From positions 203,959 to 267,958 of the forward strand of contig CALATA010000007.1 of the NCBI GenBank assembly GCA_937888905.1: a stretch of 64,000 nucleotides of DNA, read 5' to 3'. Positions 54,252 through 63,953 of this stretch are shown piece by piece. The stretch is from Terrimonas sp937888905 (GTDB taxonomy: Bacteria; Bacteroidota; Bacteroidia; Chitinophagales; Chitinophagaceae). The translations under genes were made by a program, and so were the position numbers. Under the pieces are notes generated by a model that was given only the letters and a program-made list of their open reading frames with translations, was not told the DNA's origin and searched no databases. The stretch's first letter is position 1. Each line of letters opens with the position of its first letter.

Positions 54252-55562
54252 ATGCAGATTTTATTACTCGGCTCCGGCGGCAGGGAACATGCCCTTGCCT
54301 GGAAATTGGCTCAAAGTCCTGCCTGTACCCGCCTGTTCATTGCTCCCGGTAATCCTGGCACGGCGCTGTGCGGTACCAATGTGCCGGTAGTCGCCAACGA
54401 TAATGCCGCAGTAGCCGCTTTCTGCCGCGAAAACCAGATCGGAATGGTGGTGGTGGGTCCCGAAGAACCGCTGGTAAACGGCCTCTATGATTATTTCCAA
54501 TCGGATAACGACCTGAAAGAGACGCTCTTCATCGGCCCTTCACAGGAAGGTGCCCGCCTCGAGGGCAGCAAGGCTTTCGCCAAAGCCTTCATGCAACGCC
54601 ATAATATTCCTACAGCAGCCTACCGCGAATTCACAGAAGAGAATTACCGCGAAGGTGTTGAATACCTCCAGCAACATGCACTGCCGGTTGTGCTCAAGGC
54701 AGACGGCCTCGCCGCCGGTAAAGGAGTGCTCATTTGCCACACCCACGTGGAAGCCATCGCCGAATTCGAACTCATGATCCAGGAGTCGAAATTCGGAGAA
54801 GCCAGTAAGCGCGTAGTAGTGGAAGAATTCCTGAACGGGGTGGAACTCAGCATGTTTGTTCTCACAGACGGCCACGATTACGTGATCCTTCCCGAAGCAA
54901 AAGATTACAAACGCATAGGCGAAGGCGATACAGGTCTCAATACCGGTGGTATGGGCGCCGTAAGCCCCGTTCCCTTTGCCACGCCCGGTTTCCTGCAAAA
55001 AGTCGAAGAACGCATTGTCAAACCAACCATTGCCGGACTGGCACAGGAGCAGATTCCCTATATAGGATTTGTGTTCGTTGGGCTGATCAGCGTGGAAGGC
55101 GAGCCCTATGTAATTGAATATAACTGCCGCATGGGCGATCCCGAAACCGAAGTGGTGATGCCGCGGCTGAAAAACGACCTGGTGGAATTGTTGTCTGCCG
55201 CCGCAAGCGGTAAGCTTTCCACCGTAAAAGTGGACGCCGACCCGCGGGCTGCCGCTACCGTGGTGGCCGTGAGCCAGGGCTATCCCGGTCATTATGAAAA
55301 AGGACATGAAATCCTTGGCATCGGCGAAAGCTATGGCAAACAATCCATCGTTTTCCAGGCCGGCACCCGTGAGGAAGACGGAAAAATCCTCACACACGGC
55401 GGCCGTGTGTTTTGCGTTACTTCTTTCGGTGAGGATATTGCCGAAGCCGTCAATACCTCTCTGGACGTATTGGAATATGTACGCTTTGGAGAAATGTATT
55501 ACCGCACGGATATCGGTTACGAATTCCGGCCCGCTTACAATACGCCGGAAGACGACGACTGA
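54252..55562 (+). CDS. purD: Phosphoribosylamine-glycine ligase
   Basis: 436 residues. Second step of purine synthesis. Typical start MQILLLGSGGREHALAWKL, then VVGPEEPLVNGLYD, the ATP-grasp core (LPVVLKADGLAAGKGV; NTGGMGAVSP), and EYNCRMGDPETEVVMPRL. The dioxygenase gene starts 33 nt after the stop. Confidence 0.98.
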   Translation: MQILLLGSGGREHALAWKLAQSPACTRLFIAPGNPGTALCGTNVPVVANDNAAVAAFCRENQIGMVVVGPEEPLVNGLYDYFQSDNDLKETLFIGPSQEGARLEGSKAFAKAFMQRHNIPTAAYREFTEENYREGVEYLQQHALPVVLKADGLAAGKGVLICHTHVEAIAEFELMIQESKFGEASKRVVVEEFLNGVELSMFVLTDGHDYVILPEAKDYKRIGEGDTGLNTGGMGAVSPVPFATPGFLQKVEERIVKPTIAGLAQEQIPYIGFVFVGLISVEGEPYVIEYNCRMGDPETEVVMPRLKNDLVELLSAAASGKLSTVKVDADPRAAATVVAVSQGYPGHYEKGHEILGIGESYGKQSIVFQAGTREEDGKILTHGGRVFCVTSFGEDIAEAVNTSLDVLEYVRFGEMYYRTDIGYEFRPAYNTPEDDD

Positions 55563-55594
55563 CCTGTTTTTTGATTTACCTTATTCCTGATAAA

Positions 55595-56704
55595 ATGGCT
55601 GTTCATTACCACGATTATCTTCAGTTGGACAAAGTCCTGAATGCGCAGGTCACCGAAAGCGGCAAGCAACAGATCGACGCGCACGACGAAATGCTGTTCA
55701 TCGTTATCCATCAGGCTTATGAGCTGTGGTTTCACCAACTGCATTACGAACTGGATTCCGTGATTTCCATCATGAAACAGCCCTCTCTCAACGACAATTC
55801 TCCCGAATTGCAAACGGTGGTGCATCGCATCAATCGCATGGTGACCATTCTCCGCGTGCTGGTTCACCAGATCGATATTATGGAAACCATGACGCCCATG
55901 GATTTCCTCGACTTCCGGGATCTGCTGCGTCCTGCCTCGGGTTTCCAGAGCTGGCAGTTCAAAGAGCTGGAAGCCAAGCTGGGCCTGAAATTCGACCAGC
56001 GTCACGGCAAAGAATATTATACCGCACAGTTGCGCCAGGAGCATGTAGACCGCATCCGGAAAGCTGAGCAGGATCAATCGCTGCTGCAACTGGTCAACAG
56101 CTGGCTGGAACGCGTTCCGTTCTTTGAAGGAGGAAAAGCGCCGGCCGATTGGGCATTCTGGGACGAATACCGCAATATTTACCATTCCAGCCTTGCAGAT
56201 GTGGAGCAGGTCAACCTGGAGATGTTCGATCATTTATTCTTCGGAAAGCCGCTGTCAGCGGCACCTGCAGCGGAAAATACCACGGTTGTGTCCTCCGGTG
56301 GGGGTTGCCCGATGGGACATGGAACGGGTTCTTCAACTACCGCAGTTTCCAGCGACAACCAGCTTTCGGTAGCAGGCGCCCGCTCGGCCCTGTTTATTAT
56401 GTTGTACAGAGGTTATCCGCTGCTGCAACTGCCGTTTCAACTGATCAATGGTTTGCTGGAAATTGACGAACAGTTAAGCTCCTGGCGTTACCGCCACATG
56501 AATATGGTGCACCGCATCATCGGAACGCGTATCGGTACGGGTGGAAGCACTGGCAAAGACTACCTGCGTGCTGCTGCCGACAAACATTATATCTTCCGGG
56601 AATTTGCCCAGCTCAACAGCTTTCTCATAGAGCGCCATCGTCTGCCATCTCTTCCGGCCGCAGTAGAAAAACAACTGGGATTTGTAACAGGTTCATCTCT
56701 CTGA
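55595..56704 (+). CDS. Tryptophan 2,3-dioxygenase
   Basis: 369 residues from MAVHYHDYLQL. Opens the indole ring of Trp to N-formylkynurenine. His39 in FIVIHQAYELWF and the proximal heme His301 in WRYRHMNMV are present, as is GTGGSTGKDYL. Residues about 222-260 form a Gly/Ser/Thr-rich insertion holding CPMGHG (Cys238-Pro239...His242), not part of the usual core. An upstream in-frame ATT/other start is possible but gives a non-family tail. No other kynurenine genes nearby. Confidence 0.93.
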   Translation: MAVHYHDYLQLDKVLNAQVTESGKQQIDAHDEMLFIVIHQAYELWFHQLHYELDSVISIMKQPSLNDNSPELQTVVHRINRMVTILRVLVHQIDIMETMTPMDFLDFRDLLRPASGFQSWQFKELEAKLGLKFDQRHGKEYYTAQLRQEHVDRIRKAEQDQSLLQLVNSWLERVPFFEGGKAPADWAFWDEYRNIYHSSLADVEQVNLEMFDHLFFGKPLSAAPAAENTTVVSSGGGCPMGHGTGSSTTAVSSDNQLSVAGARSALFIMLYRGYPLLQLPFQLINGLLEIDEQLSSWRYRHMNMVHRIIGTRIGTGGSTGKDYLRAAADKHYIFREFAQLNSFLIERHRLPSLPAAVEKQLGFVTGSSL

Positions 56705-57071
56705 TGTATACGCAAAAAGGAACCCTGAAAAGAGGAATTCCTTTCTGCAGACGATAGACGAACATTTATATTGAGAGGAGTACAGATTACTGTTAAATTC
56801 TGTTGCGATTACTATGCCAGAAAAGCAAGCATATGCCCTTGTTTACCGTTAAAAAGCGTTAACAAAAAATCATTCTCAGAAATGATATGCGGCGATGAAA
56901 TATTGCCGCCGGATGAAGCGTTTGATATACTGGTGACAAACCTTGCACACAACTGCCGGTAACGGCGGAACAAAAACAGGACCACCTTCAAATAATTCAG
57001 AGCTGACAAGGGTTTTCGCTTTTTTGTTCGGATTATTTCCTCCAACTTTGCACACTAATCCAATAATAAAA
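56705..57071. other. Gene-free leader region of mreB
   Basis: A 367-nt stretch with no convincing gene: a 63-codon frame (56771-56962) has no family features or start signal. CAACTTTG (57043-57050) is a one-mismatch -7 element and TTTTG at 57022-57026 a possible -33 box, so the mreB promoter is probably here. No terminator for the dioxygenase gene is obvious. Confidence 0.5.
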
Positions 57072-58097
57072 ATGGGACTTTTTAACTGGTTTACACAAGA
57101 GATTGCAATGGACCTGGGTACAGCCAATACCCTCATCATACATAATGACGAAGTTGCGGTTAACGAGCCGAGTATTGTAGCATTGAACCGTAACAATCCC
57201 AAGGAAGTGCTTGCAGTGGGAAAGAAGGCGTTGATGATGCACGAAAAAACGCACGAGAGCATTCGCACGGTACGTCCGTTGAAAGACGGTGTAATTGCCG
57301 ACTTTAACGCCGCGGAATTAATGATCCGTGAGCTGATCAAATTGGTTTATCCCAAGAAGCCGCTGTTTCCCCCCAGTTGGCGGATGATGATATGCATTCC
57401 CTCTTCCATCACGGAAGTGGAAAAACGTGCGGTGCGCGACAGTGCCGACCAGGCAGGTGCGAAAGAAGTATACCTGATTCACGAACCAATGGCAGCAGCC
57501 CTTGGTATCGGCATCGATGTGGAAGAGCCGGTGGGCAACATGATCATCGACATTGGTGGTGGCACTACCGGCATCACCGTAATTGCACTCGCAGGTATTG
57601 TGTGCGACCAGAGCATCCGTATCGCCGGTGACGAATTCACCGCCGACATCATGGAAGCGCTCCGCCGCTACCATAGCCTGCTGATCGGTGAGCGTACAGC
57701 AGAGCAGATCAAAATACAAGTGGGTGCAGCCATGAAAGACCTGGACAATCCGCCCGACGATATTCCCGTTAACGGTCGTGACCTGGTAACCGGTATTCCC
57801 AAGCAGATCATGGTGAGCTACCAGGAAATCGCCGAAGCACTCGACAAGAGCATCTTCAAAATAGAAGAGGCCATTCTGAAAGCCCTCGAACAAACTCCTC
57901 CCGAACTGGCAGGTGATATCTATCGCCGCGGTCTTTATCTCACCGGAGGTGGTGCATTGCTGAGAGGTCTGGACAAACGGTTGAGCCAAAAGATCAAACT
58001 GCCTGTACACGTGGCTGACGATCCGCTGAAAAGCGTGGTTCGCGGCACCGGTATTGCTTTGAAAAATTATGATCGGTATCCATTTGTGATGCGATAG
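57072..58097 (+). CDS. mreB: Rod-shape-determining actin homologue MreB
   Basis: 341 residues. ATP-binding filament that directs lateral wall synthesis. The start MGLFNWFTQEIAMDLGTANT at 57072 is the family form; the frame extends 43 codons upstream but that part lies over the promoter. Phosphate-binding IDIGGGTTGITVIAL and GGALLRGLDKRL are present. First gene of mreBCD-mrdAB. Confidence 0.98.
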   Translation: MGLFNWFTQEIAMDLGTANTLIIHNDEVAVNEPSIVALNRNNPKEVLAVGKKALMMHEKTHESIRTVRPLKDGVIADFNAAELMIRELIKLVYPKKPLFPPSWRMMICIPSSITEVEKRAVRDSADQAGAKEVYLIHEPMAAALGIGIDVEEPVGNMIIDIGGGTTGITVIALAGIVCDQSIRIAGDEFTADIMEALRRYHSLLIGERTAEQIKIQVGAAMKDLDNPPDDIPVNGRDLVTGIPKQIMVSYQEIAEALDKSIFKIEEAILKALEQTPPELAGDIYRRGLYLTGGGALLRGLDKRLSQKIKLPVHVADDPLKSVVRGTGIALKNYDRYPFVMR

Positions 58098-58184
58098 AAG
58101 AGGTTGGGGCAGGAGGTCCGGAAAAAGTTAAGTTTCGCTTTTCACCGGTCTTTTACCTGTCGCCGCCGGCCTTTGTCCTAATTT

Positions 58185-59060
58185 ATGCGTAACATCTTTC
58201 TGTTTATTCGCCGCTACAGTGTGTTCCTGGGATTCCTGATCCTGCAGGGCATCTGTATATGGTTTTTATTTACCTACAACAGATCCCATCGCGCCAAAGG
58301 AATGGGCGTGGCCAATGAAGTAACGGGCTGGTTCAATACCCGCTACAACACCGTTCGCTACTTTTTCCGGATGAAAGAGGAAAATACGCAGGTGCACAAG
58401 ATGAACGACTCCCTCCTGAATTTGCTGTCTGACAACTTTATCGCCCGCGATACCGGTCAGCCCGTTATGCGTGATACGGTAAAACTCGACACCCTCGGAC
58501 ATTACCGGCGGTTTGCGTGGAGAAATGCACAGGCCGTATACAGCACGATCAACTCCGATAAAAATTATATCCAGATCAACCGCGGCTCCGCTCATGGTAT
58601 CCGCGACGATATGGGTGTCTTCAGTTCCAATGGAGGGTTGGTAGGAAAAGTGATTGCCACCAGCGCTAATTACAGCCAGGTGATGAGCCTGCTGCATGTG
58701 CAGAGCAAAGTCAACGTGTTGCTCAAAAAGACCGGCAGTGGTGGAACGATCTCCTGGGATGGCAATGATCCCGCATTTTTAACCATGAGCGGTATTCCCA
58801 AAAGCGATTCTGTACTGAAAGGCGATACGATTGTCACGGGTAAGTTCTCACTGAGTTTCCCGCCGGGCAAACTGGTAGGTACTGTAGATGCCGTGATCAA
58901 AAACAGCGCTACCAATTTCTATACATTAAGAATCCGGCCTTTCGCCAACTTTGCTACGCTGCAACAGGTGTTTGTATCCGAGAACATCGACTTCGATGAG
59001 CAGCACAAGCTGGACGAAGAAGCCAAACGTAAAGTGGATTTCAAAAAAACGACACCTTGA
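58185..59060 (+). CDS. mreC: Rod-shape-determining protein MreC
   Basis: 291 residues. Membrane helix about 12-31, short coiled coil (about 58-85), then the MreC beta-domain (INRGSAHGIRDDMGVFSSNG, LVGKVIATSANYSQVMSLL). Links MreB to the periplasmic wall enzymes. Overlaps mreD by 4 nt. Confidence 0.95.
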   Translation: MRNIFLFIRRYSVFLGFLILQGICIWFLFTYNRSHRAKGMGVANEVTGWFNTRYNTVRYFFRMKEENTQVHKMNDSLLNLLSDNFIARDTGQPVMRDTVKLDTLGHYRRFAWRNAQAVYSTINSDKNYIQINRGSAHGIRDDMGVFSSNGGLVGKVIATSANYSQVMSLLHVQSKVNVLLKKTGSGGTISWDGNDPAFLTMSGIPKSDSVLKGDTIVTGKFSLSFPPGKLVGTVDAVIKNSATNFYTLRIRPFANFATLQQVFVSENIDFDEQHKLDEEAKRKVDFKKTTP

Positions 59061-59593
59061 GCGACCTGGTCCGCAATATCATCCGGTTTGTATTCTTCCT
59101 GCTCGTACAGGTGTACGTGTTGAATGTGGTGCCGCACCTGCATCAATTGGTGGTGCCCTATTTGTATTTCCTGTTTTTGTTATGGCTGCCTTTTACCGTC
59201 TCCCGCGGTGGCCTGTTGGTACTGGGCTTCCTGATGGGTATTTCGGTTGATTATTTTACCATGACGCCGGGGCTGCATGCAGCCGCTTGTGTATTGGTAG
59301 CATTCGTACGTCCGTTCATCATCAACATCCTTGCACCGAAAGACGCCTCCGAGTTTACTTACCGCGAACCTTCACCCAAAGCAATGGGCTGGACGCCTTA
59401 CATGGTGTATGTACTCGTGCTTACGATTCTGCATAACGCTTATCTCACCTTGCTGCAGTGGCTTTCATTCGGATCACTGTGGTTGTTCCTCCTGAAAATC
59501 GTTACCACTACGGCTATCAGTTTATTGCTGATCATTACCACTGAATTGCTGTTTCCGCGCAAGCTGAAATTCCGCACCAATACATCGTCCTGA
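59057..59593 (+). CDS. mreD: Rod-shape-determining protein MreD
   Basis: 178 residues, five or six membrane helices. TTG start in the TTGA overlap with the mreC stop. LGFLMGISVDYFTMTPGLHA and the position after mreC identify it; sequence conservation of this family is weak. Confidence 0.9.
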   Translation: MSDLVRNIIRFVFFLLVQVYVLNVVPHLHQLVVPYLYFLFLLWLPFTVSRGGLLVLGFLMGISVDYFTMTPGLHAAACVLVAFVRPFIINILAPKDASEFTYREPSPKAMGWTPYMVYVLVLTILHNAYLTLLQWLSFGSLWLFLLKIVTTTAISLLLIITTELLFPRKLKFRTNTSS

Positions 59594-59720
59594 AAATTTT
59601 CTTAAAAAGAAAATTTAGTCCCGTAAACATTTGGAAAGCGCGCGGAGTAGTTCGTACTTTGTAAAGGCTAATAATCCCCATTTCTTTTTATTCCATTCAA
59701 CATCGGCGCCGTATTGACCT

Positions 59721-61826
59721 ATGTCTGTGTTTAATCAATCCCGTAGCCGGGTGATCCGGCTGATCTTCCTGCTGGTCTTTCTGATCATTGTCGGGCAACT
59801 GATCAACCTTCAGATCCTGTCGGGGAAATATGGTCCCATGGCCATGGACAACGCGGTTTATCCCAAGATCGTTTATCCCGAGCGAGGCATCATCTACGAC
59901 CGTAAAGGCCGCGCCGTGCTCAACAACGCCATCATGTACGACCTGATGGTGACACCGGCTGAAGTGAAGAACATCGATACCATGGCTTTTTGCCGTATGA
60001 TGGAAATCGATACCGCTGACTTTCGCAAACGGGTGAATGATGCACGGTTTAAAAATACCGGTGTAAGACCTTCCATCTTTCAATCGCTGCTCACGCCACA
60101 AATGCAGGCGCGCTTTGAAGAAGACAGTTGGCGTTATCCCGGCTTTGCCATGGTGGAACGTCCGGTGCGCGTTTATCCCTTCAATGTTGCCGCACACATT
60201 CTCGGTTATATCAATGAAGTGGATGAGAAAGATATCAAACGCTCCAACAATTTCTACCGCCTTGGTGATTACATCGGTAAGAACGGACTGGAAGCTACGT
60301 ATGAAAGAGTGCTGATGGGACAACGAGGCGTACAGTACATGATCAAAGACAACCGTAACCGCCTGGTGGGAAGTTATGAGAAAGGTGCTTTTGATACGGC
60401 AGCCGTTGCCGGCCGGAGCCTGCGCACTTCCCTGGACGTGGAACTGCAGCAACTCGCGGAACAACTGCTCACCGATAAAGTAGGAGCCGTGGTGGCCATC
60501 GACCCGAAGACCGGTGGTATTCTCTGCATGGCATCCGGACCCACTTACGATCCCAACCAATTGACCGGACCTGAGAAAGTATCAAACTACGGTAAACTGG
60601 CACTTGACGTAGCAGGCCCGCTGCTTAACCGTGCGATCCAGGGACGATACGAACCGGGTTCTACCTTTAAACCGCTTGGCGGTCTCATTGCGCTGGATGA
60701 AGGCGTTATCACGCCATCCTGGGGCTATCCTTGTCCCGGCCGTTACTATGGCTGCGGAAGCGGCAAACCGGCCTGTACACACTCCGGTGGCGGACACGCC
60801 GCCAACCTGCGTTTAGCTATTGCCAACTCCTGCAACTCTTACTTCACGCACGTATACCGCCTGGCTGTTGACAACCCGCGCTATGGCAACGTGAAGAATG
60901 GCTACATGAAATGGCGCGAATACATGAACGCCTTCGGACTGGGTGTAAAACTCGGCGTTGACCTGCCTTCAGAAAACAGCGGCTTTGTTCCCGATACGGC
61001 TGTTTACAATAAAGAATACCGCGGCGCCTGGAACTCCTGCACCAACCTTACCTTAGGCATCGGCCAGGATAAAATGGGCGCCACACCGCTGCAACTGGCG
61101 AATGCTATGTGTATCATCGCCAACCGGGGATTTTACTATACACCGCACCTGGTGGAAAAAATTGATGACGAAACGGAAGCGGATTCCGTTTTTGTAAAAA
61201 AATACCGCCAGCGGCACGACGTACTTACGCACGTGAGCGACACTACATACCAGGCCATCATCAACGGTATGCATGATGTGGTAACGATGGGTACGGCACG
61301 CATTGCGCGTATCGACGGCATCGATGTATGTGCGAAGACCGGCACCGCGGAAAACTATACCGTACTCGATGGCAGGCGCATCAAACTCGAAAACAACTCC
61401 GTATTCGTTTGTTTTGCACCAAAAGAAAATCCCAAAATAGCGATCGCCGTAATTGTACAGAACGCCGGTTATGGTGGCACATGGGCCGGTCCGATTTCCC
61501 GTATCCTGATGGAGAAATACCTGATCGATACGTTGAACGCAAGAAGCAAGGCAGACCTCGAGCGCATTTCCAAAACCAATAAAATGCCTTCGTACCTGAA
61601 GCGTCTGCAATTCAAAACAGACTCTATCCGCGCACAGGACTGGCTGCGTATAACAAAAGACAGTACACGTTTGAAAAAATTCCTTCGTGGCCCACAGACG
61701 CCGAAGCCGCAGGATCAGGACAAGGATAAAGAAAAACGCACCACCATTACCCAGCACATCGCTTTGCTGGCACCCGACCGTAAATCACTCCGTCAACCAT
61801 TTGAAAAACCATCACCTGCCGCATGA
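59721..61826 (+). CDS. mrdA: Penicillin-binding protein 2 (elongation transpeptidase)
   Basis: 701 residues. N-terminal membrane helix (about 11-30), PBP dimerisation domain (about 50-215; YPERGIIYDRKGRAVLNN), transpeptidase domain (about 240-590) with SxxK (Ser314-Lys317 in PGSTFKP), SxN (Ser370-Asn372) and KTG (Lys539 on). A Lys/Arg/Asp-rich tail (about 600-701) is longer than in most homologues. Cross-links peptidoglycan with RodA. Confidence 0.96.
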   Translation: MSVFNQSRSRVIRLIFLLVFLIIVGQLINLQILSGKYGPMAMDNAVYPKIVYPERGIIYDRKGRAVLNNAIMYDLMVTPAEVKNIDTMAFCRMMEIDTADFRKRVNDARFKNTGVRPSIFQSLLTPQMQARFEEDSWRYPGFAMVERPVRVYPFNVAAHILGYINEVDEKDIKRSNNFYRLGDYIGKNGLEATYERVLMGQRGVQYMIKDNRNRLVGSYEKGAFDTAAVAGRSLRTSLDVELQQLAEQLLTDKVGAVVAIDPKTGGILCMASGPTYDPNQLTGPEKVSNYGKLALDVAGPLLNRAIQGRYEPGSTFKPLGGLIALDEGVITPSWGYPCPGRYYGCGSGKPACTHSGGGHAANLRLAIANSCNSYFTHVYRLAVDNPRYGNVKNGYMKWREYMNAFGLGVKLGVDLPSENSGFVPDTAVYNKEYRGAWNSCTNLTLGIGQDKMGATPLQLANAMCIIANRGFYYTPHLVEKIDDETEADSVFVKKYRQRHDVLTHVSDTTYQAIINGMHDVVTMGTARIARIDGIDVCAKTGTAENYTVLDGRRIKLENNSVFVCFAPKENPKIAIAVIVQNAGYGGTWAGPISRILMEKYLIDTLNARSKADLERISKTNKMPSYLKRLQFKTDSIRAQDWLRITKDSTRLKKFLRGPQTPKPQDQDKDKEKRTTITQHIALLAPDRKSLRQPFEKPSPAA

Positions 61827-63163
61827 GTCAGCGTAACCCCACCATATCGAAGGGCATGGACTGGAGCCTGTTTGGCATCTATATCCTGCTGGTGGCCGTA
61901 GGGCTTGCAGCTATCTTCAGCGTTACCTACAAAGAAGGAACGCCGGTAGTGCAGAGCTTTTTATCCTTCGGAACGGATTATAGCAAACAATTTTATTTCT
62001 TTCTCGTATCGCTGGTGCTGGGATTGTTTATCCTGCTGACGGACAGTAAATTTTTTACGGCAACGGCCAATCTCTTTTATGCCGGCGGTATCCTGGCTTT
62101 GTTGCTGGTGTTTCCATTGCACTCCAACGTTAAAGGAACGGAATCGATCATCAAACTGGGTGCCTTCAACTTCCAGCCGGCGGAATTCTGTAAAATATGC
62201 GTGGCACTGGCGCTCGCTAAATACTTATCAAGACCGGAAACGGACTTCCGGCAGACGAGGTCGCAATTGATTGCGGCGGCCATTACGCTGGTACCGGCAG
62301 TACTGGCGATCCTGCAAAAAGAAACAGGTCTGGCGCTGGTCTTCTTTGCTTTCTTTCTTGTGATGTTTAGAGAAGGATTGCCCTCCATCATCCTGGTGAT
62401 CGGGTTTACGGGTGCAGCGCTGGTGATCGCAACGCTGTTGCTGGAAAGGTCATTGCTGGCGATGATCCTGATCGGGATCACATTGTTTATCGCCTTATTG
62501 TTGCGCAGACAAATCCGGAGAGATAAAATATTGTTATTGAGATTGCTGCTTATCGGCGGTCTCTGTATCGGCATCCAGTATTTTGCTGTACCATTCTTTT
62601 TTAAAAATGTGTTAGGCGCGCACCAGGTGGAGCGTATTTACAGTACACTTGGTAAAGACATCCCCGAAGAATACCAGAAGCGGGAAGTGGTGATCGATAA
62701 AAAGAGTGGCAAGCAGGAGAACCTTGCCGATTACAACGTAAAACAATCCAAAATCGCCATTGGCAGCGGCGGGGTATTTGGAAAAGGATTGCTGAAAGGA
62801 ACGCAGACGCGTTACGGGTTTGTTCCCGAGCAGCGTACAGACTTCATCTTTGATACCATCGGGGAAGGCTTTGGCTTTACGGGATGTGTGGTATTGTTAG
62901 CCTTATATCTGCTATTATTATTCCGGATAGTAACCATCGCCGAGCGTCAACGAAGTGTGTTCAGTCGTTGTTATGCTTATGGTGTAGCCTCGGTTTTATT
63001 TTTTCACGTGGCCATCAACGTATCGATGACCATTGGCCTGGCGCCGGTAATCGGTATTCCTTTGCCGCTGATCAGTTATGGCGGTGCATCGCTGCTTACC
63101 TTCAGCCTGATGCTGTTTATCCTGATGCGGCTCGATGCCGATCGTCAGATGGTGTTGCGCTAG
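61823..63163 (+). CDS. rodA: Rod shape-determining glycosyltransferase RodA
   Basis: 446 residues, SEDS family with about 10 helices. FNFQPAEFCKICVALALAKYL, GFVPEQRTDFIFDTIGEGFGF and IGIPLPLISYGGASLLTF are hallmark SEDS motifs. Polymerises glycan strands with PBP2. ATGA overlap with mrdA gives translational coupling. Confidence 0.96.
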   Translation: MSQRNPTISKGMDWSLFGIYILLVAVGLAAIFSVTYKEGTPVVQSFLSFGTDYSKQFYFFLVSLVLGLFILLTDSKFFTATANLFYAGGILALLLVFPLHSNVKGTESIIKLGAFNFQPAEFCKICVALALAKYLSRPETDFRQTRSQLIAAAITLVPAVLAILQKETGLALVFFAFFLVMFREGLPSIILVIGFTGAALVIATLLLERSLLAMILIGITLFIALLLRRQIRRDKILLLRLLLIGGLCIGIQYFAVPFFFKNVLGAHQVERIYSTLGKDIPEEYQKREVVIDKKSGKQENLADYNVKQSKIAIGSGGVFGKGLLKGTQTRYGFVPEQRTDFIFDTIGEGFGFTGCVVLLALYLLLLFRIVTIAERQRSVFSRCYAYGVASVLFFHVAINVSMTIGLAPVIGIPLPLISYGGASLLTFSLMLFILMRLDADRQMVLR

Positions 63164-63181
63164 GCATTTAATTTAACAGAC

Positions 63182-63922
63182 ATGAAAATTATTCCTTTAT
63201 CGGAAGGTTCCTTCACGATTGACGGCAGCAAGAAGTTTGTTCCCTTTGAAGAGAACACCGACGACCTGCAAAGCCGTCCGGTTGGCAGTTTGCTGGTAGA
63301 AGTACAGCCTTTTGTTGTTATTACTTCCAAAGACGTATTGTTGCTCGACACGGGTCTTGGTTTCAAAGACCGCGCGACCGGTGAAATGCAGTTGCACAAA
63401 AACCTGAAAGAAGCCGGCGTGGATCCTGCCAGTATTACCAAAGTGTTGATGAGCCATTTACATAAAGATCATGCGGGCGGTGTGGCTGATGCAACGGATC
63501 CTCGCAAGCTCAGTTTTCCGCAGGCCACTTACTATGTACGGGAAGACGAATTGAAATTCGCCTTTGAAAAAGGAACACCTTCTTATCTGCCCGGGGAGCT
63601 GGAGTTATTGCGTCAATCTTCGCAGGTAGTATTGCTCGACCAGGAGGAAGGAACGATCGATGGATATATACACTATCAATTAACGGGAGCGCATTCGCCC
63701 TATCACCAGGTGTTGCGTATTGAAGACGAAGCCGAAGTAATTTTCTTTGGCGCGGACGATGCACCCCAGTTGCAGCAAATGAAACACCGCTTTGTAGCGA
63801 AGTATGATTATGATGGAAAGAAAGCGATGGAGTTGAGACGCCAATGGTGGGAAGAAGGAGCAGCAGCGGGCTGGACGTTTTTATTTTATCATGATGTGCG
63901 TACGCCGGTGTACGCGGGATAA
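63182..63922 (+). CDS. MBL-fold metallo-hydrolase
   Basis: 246 residues. The metal motif HxHxDH is SHLHKDHAGG (His92, His94, Asp96, His97); a further ligand region is TGAHSPYHQVLRI. Resembles lactonase/hydrolase members of the superfamily, and the substrate cannot be told. It follows rodA after 18 nt, probably only by transcript proximity. Its stop codon touches octamer island G. Confidence 0.85.
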   Translation: MKIIPLSEGSFTIDGSKKFVPFEENTDDLQSRPVGSLLVEVQPFVVITSKDVLLLDTGLGFKDRATGEMQLHKNLKEAGVDPASITKVLMSHLHKDHAGGVADATDPRKLSFPQATYYVREDELKFAFEKGTPSYLPGELELLRQSSQVVLLDQEEGTIDGYIHYQLTGAHSPYHQVLRIEDEAEVIFFGADDAPQLQQMKHRFVAKYDYDGKKAMELRRQWWEEGAAAGWTFLFYHDVRTPVYAG

Positions 63923-63953
63923 TTTGAAAATTTGATGATTTGAAGATTTGCAA
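63922..63953. repeat. Repeat island G: ATTTGAAR octamers
   Basis: Four octamers (ATTTGAAA, ATTTGATG, ATTTGAAG, ATTTGCAA) in exact 8-nt register starting on the last base of the MBL stop codon. Same family as island C. Beyond it to 64000 I see nothing recognisable. Confidence 0.85.

Noticed and set aside
56943..57071. 43-codon N-terminal extension of mreB
   Set aside because: Not MreB-like and overlaps the promoter region; MGLFNW at 57072 is the family start.
59594..59620. AT-only hairpin after mreD as terminator
   Set aside because: Stem has almost no GC and the mre-mrdA genes look like one operon; probably not a working terminator.
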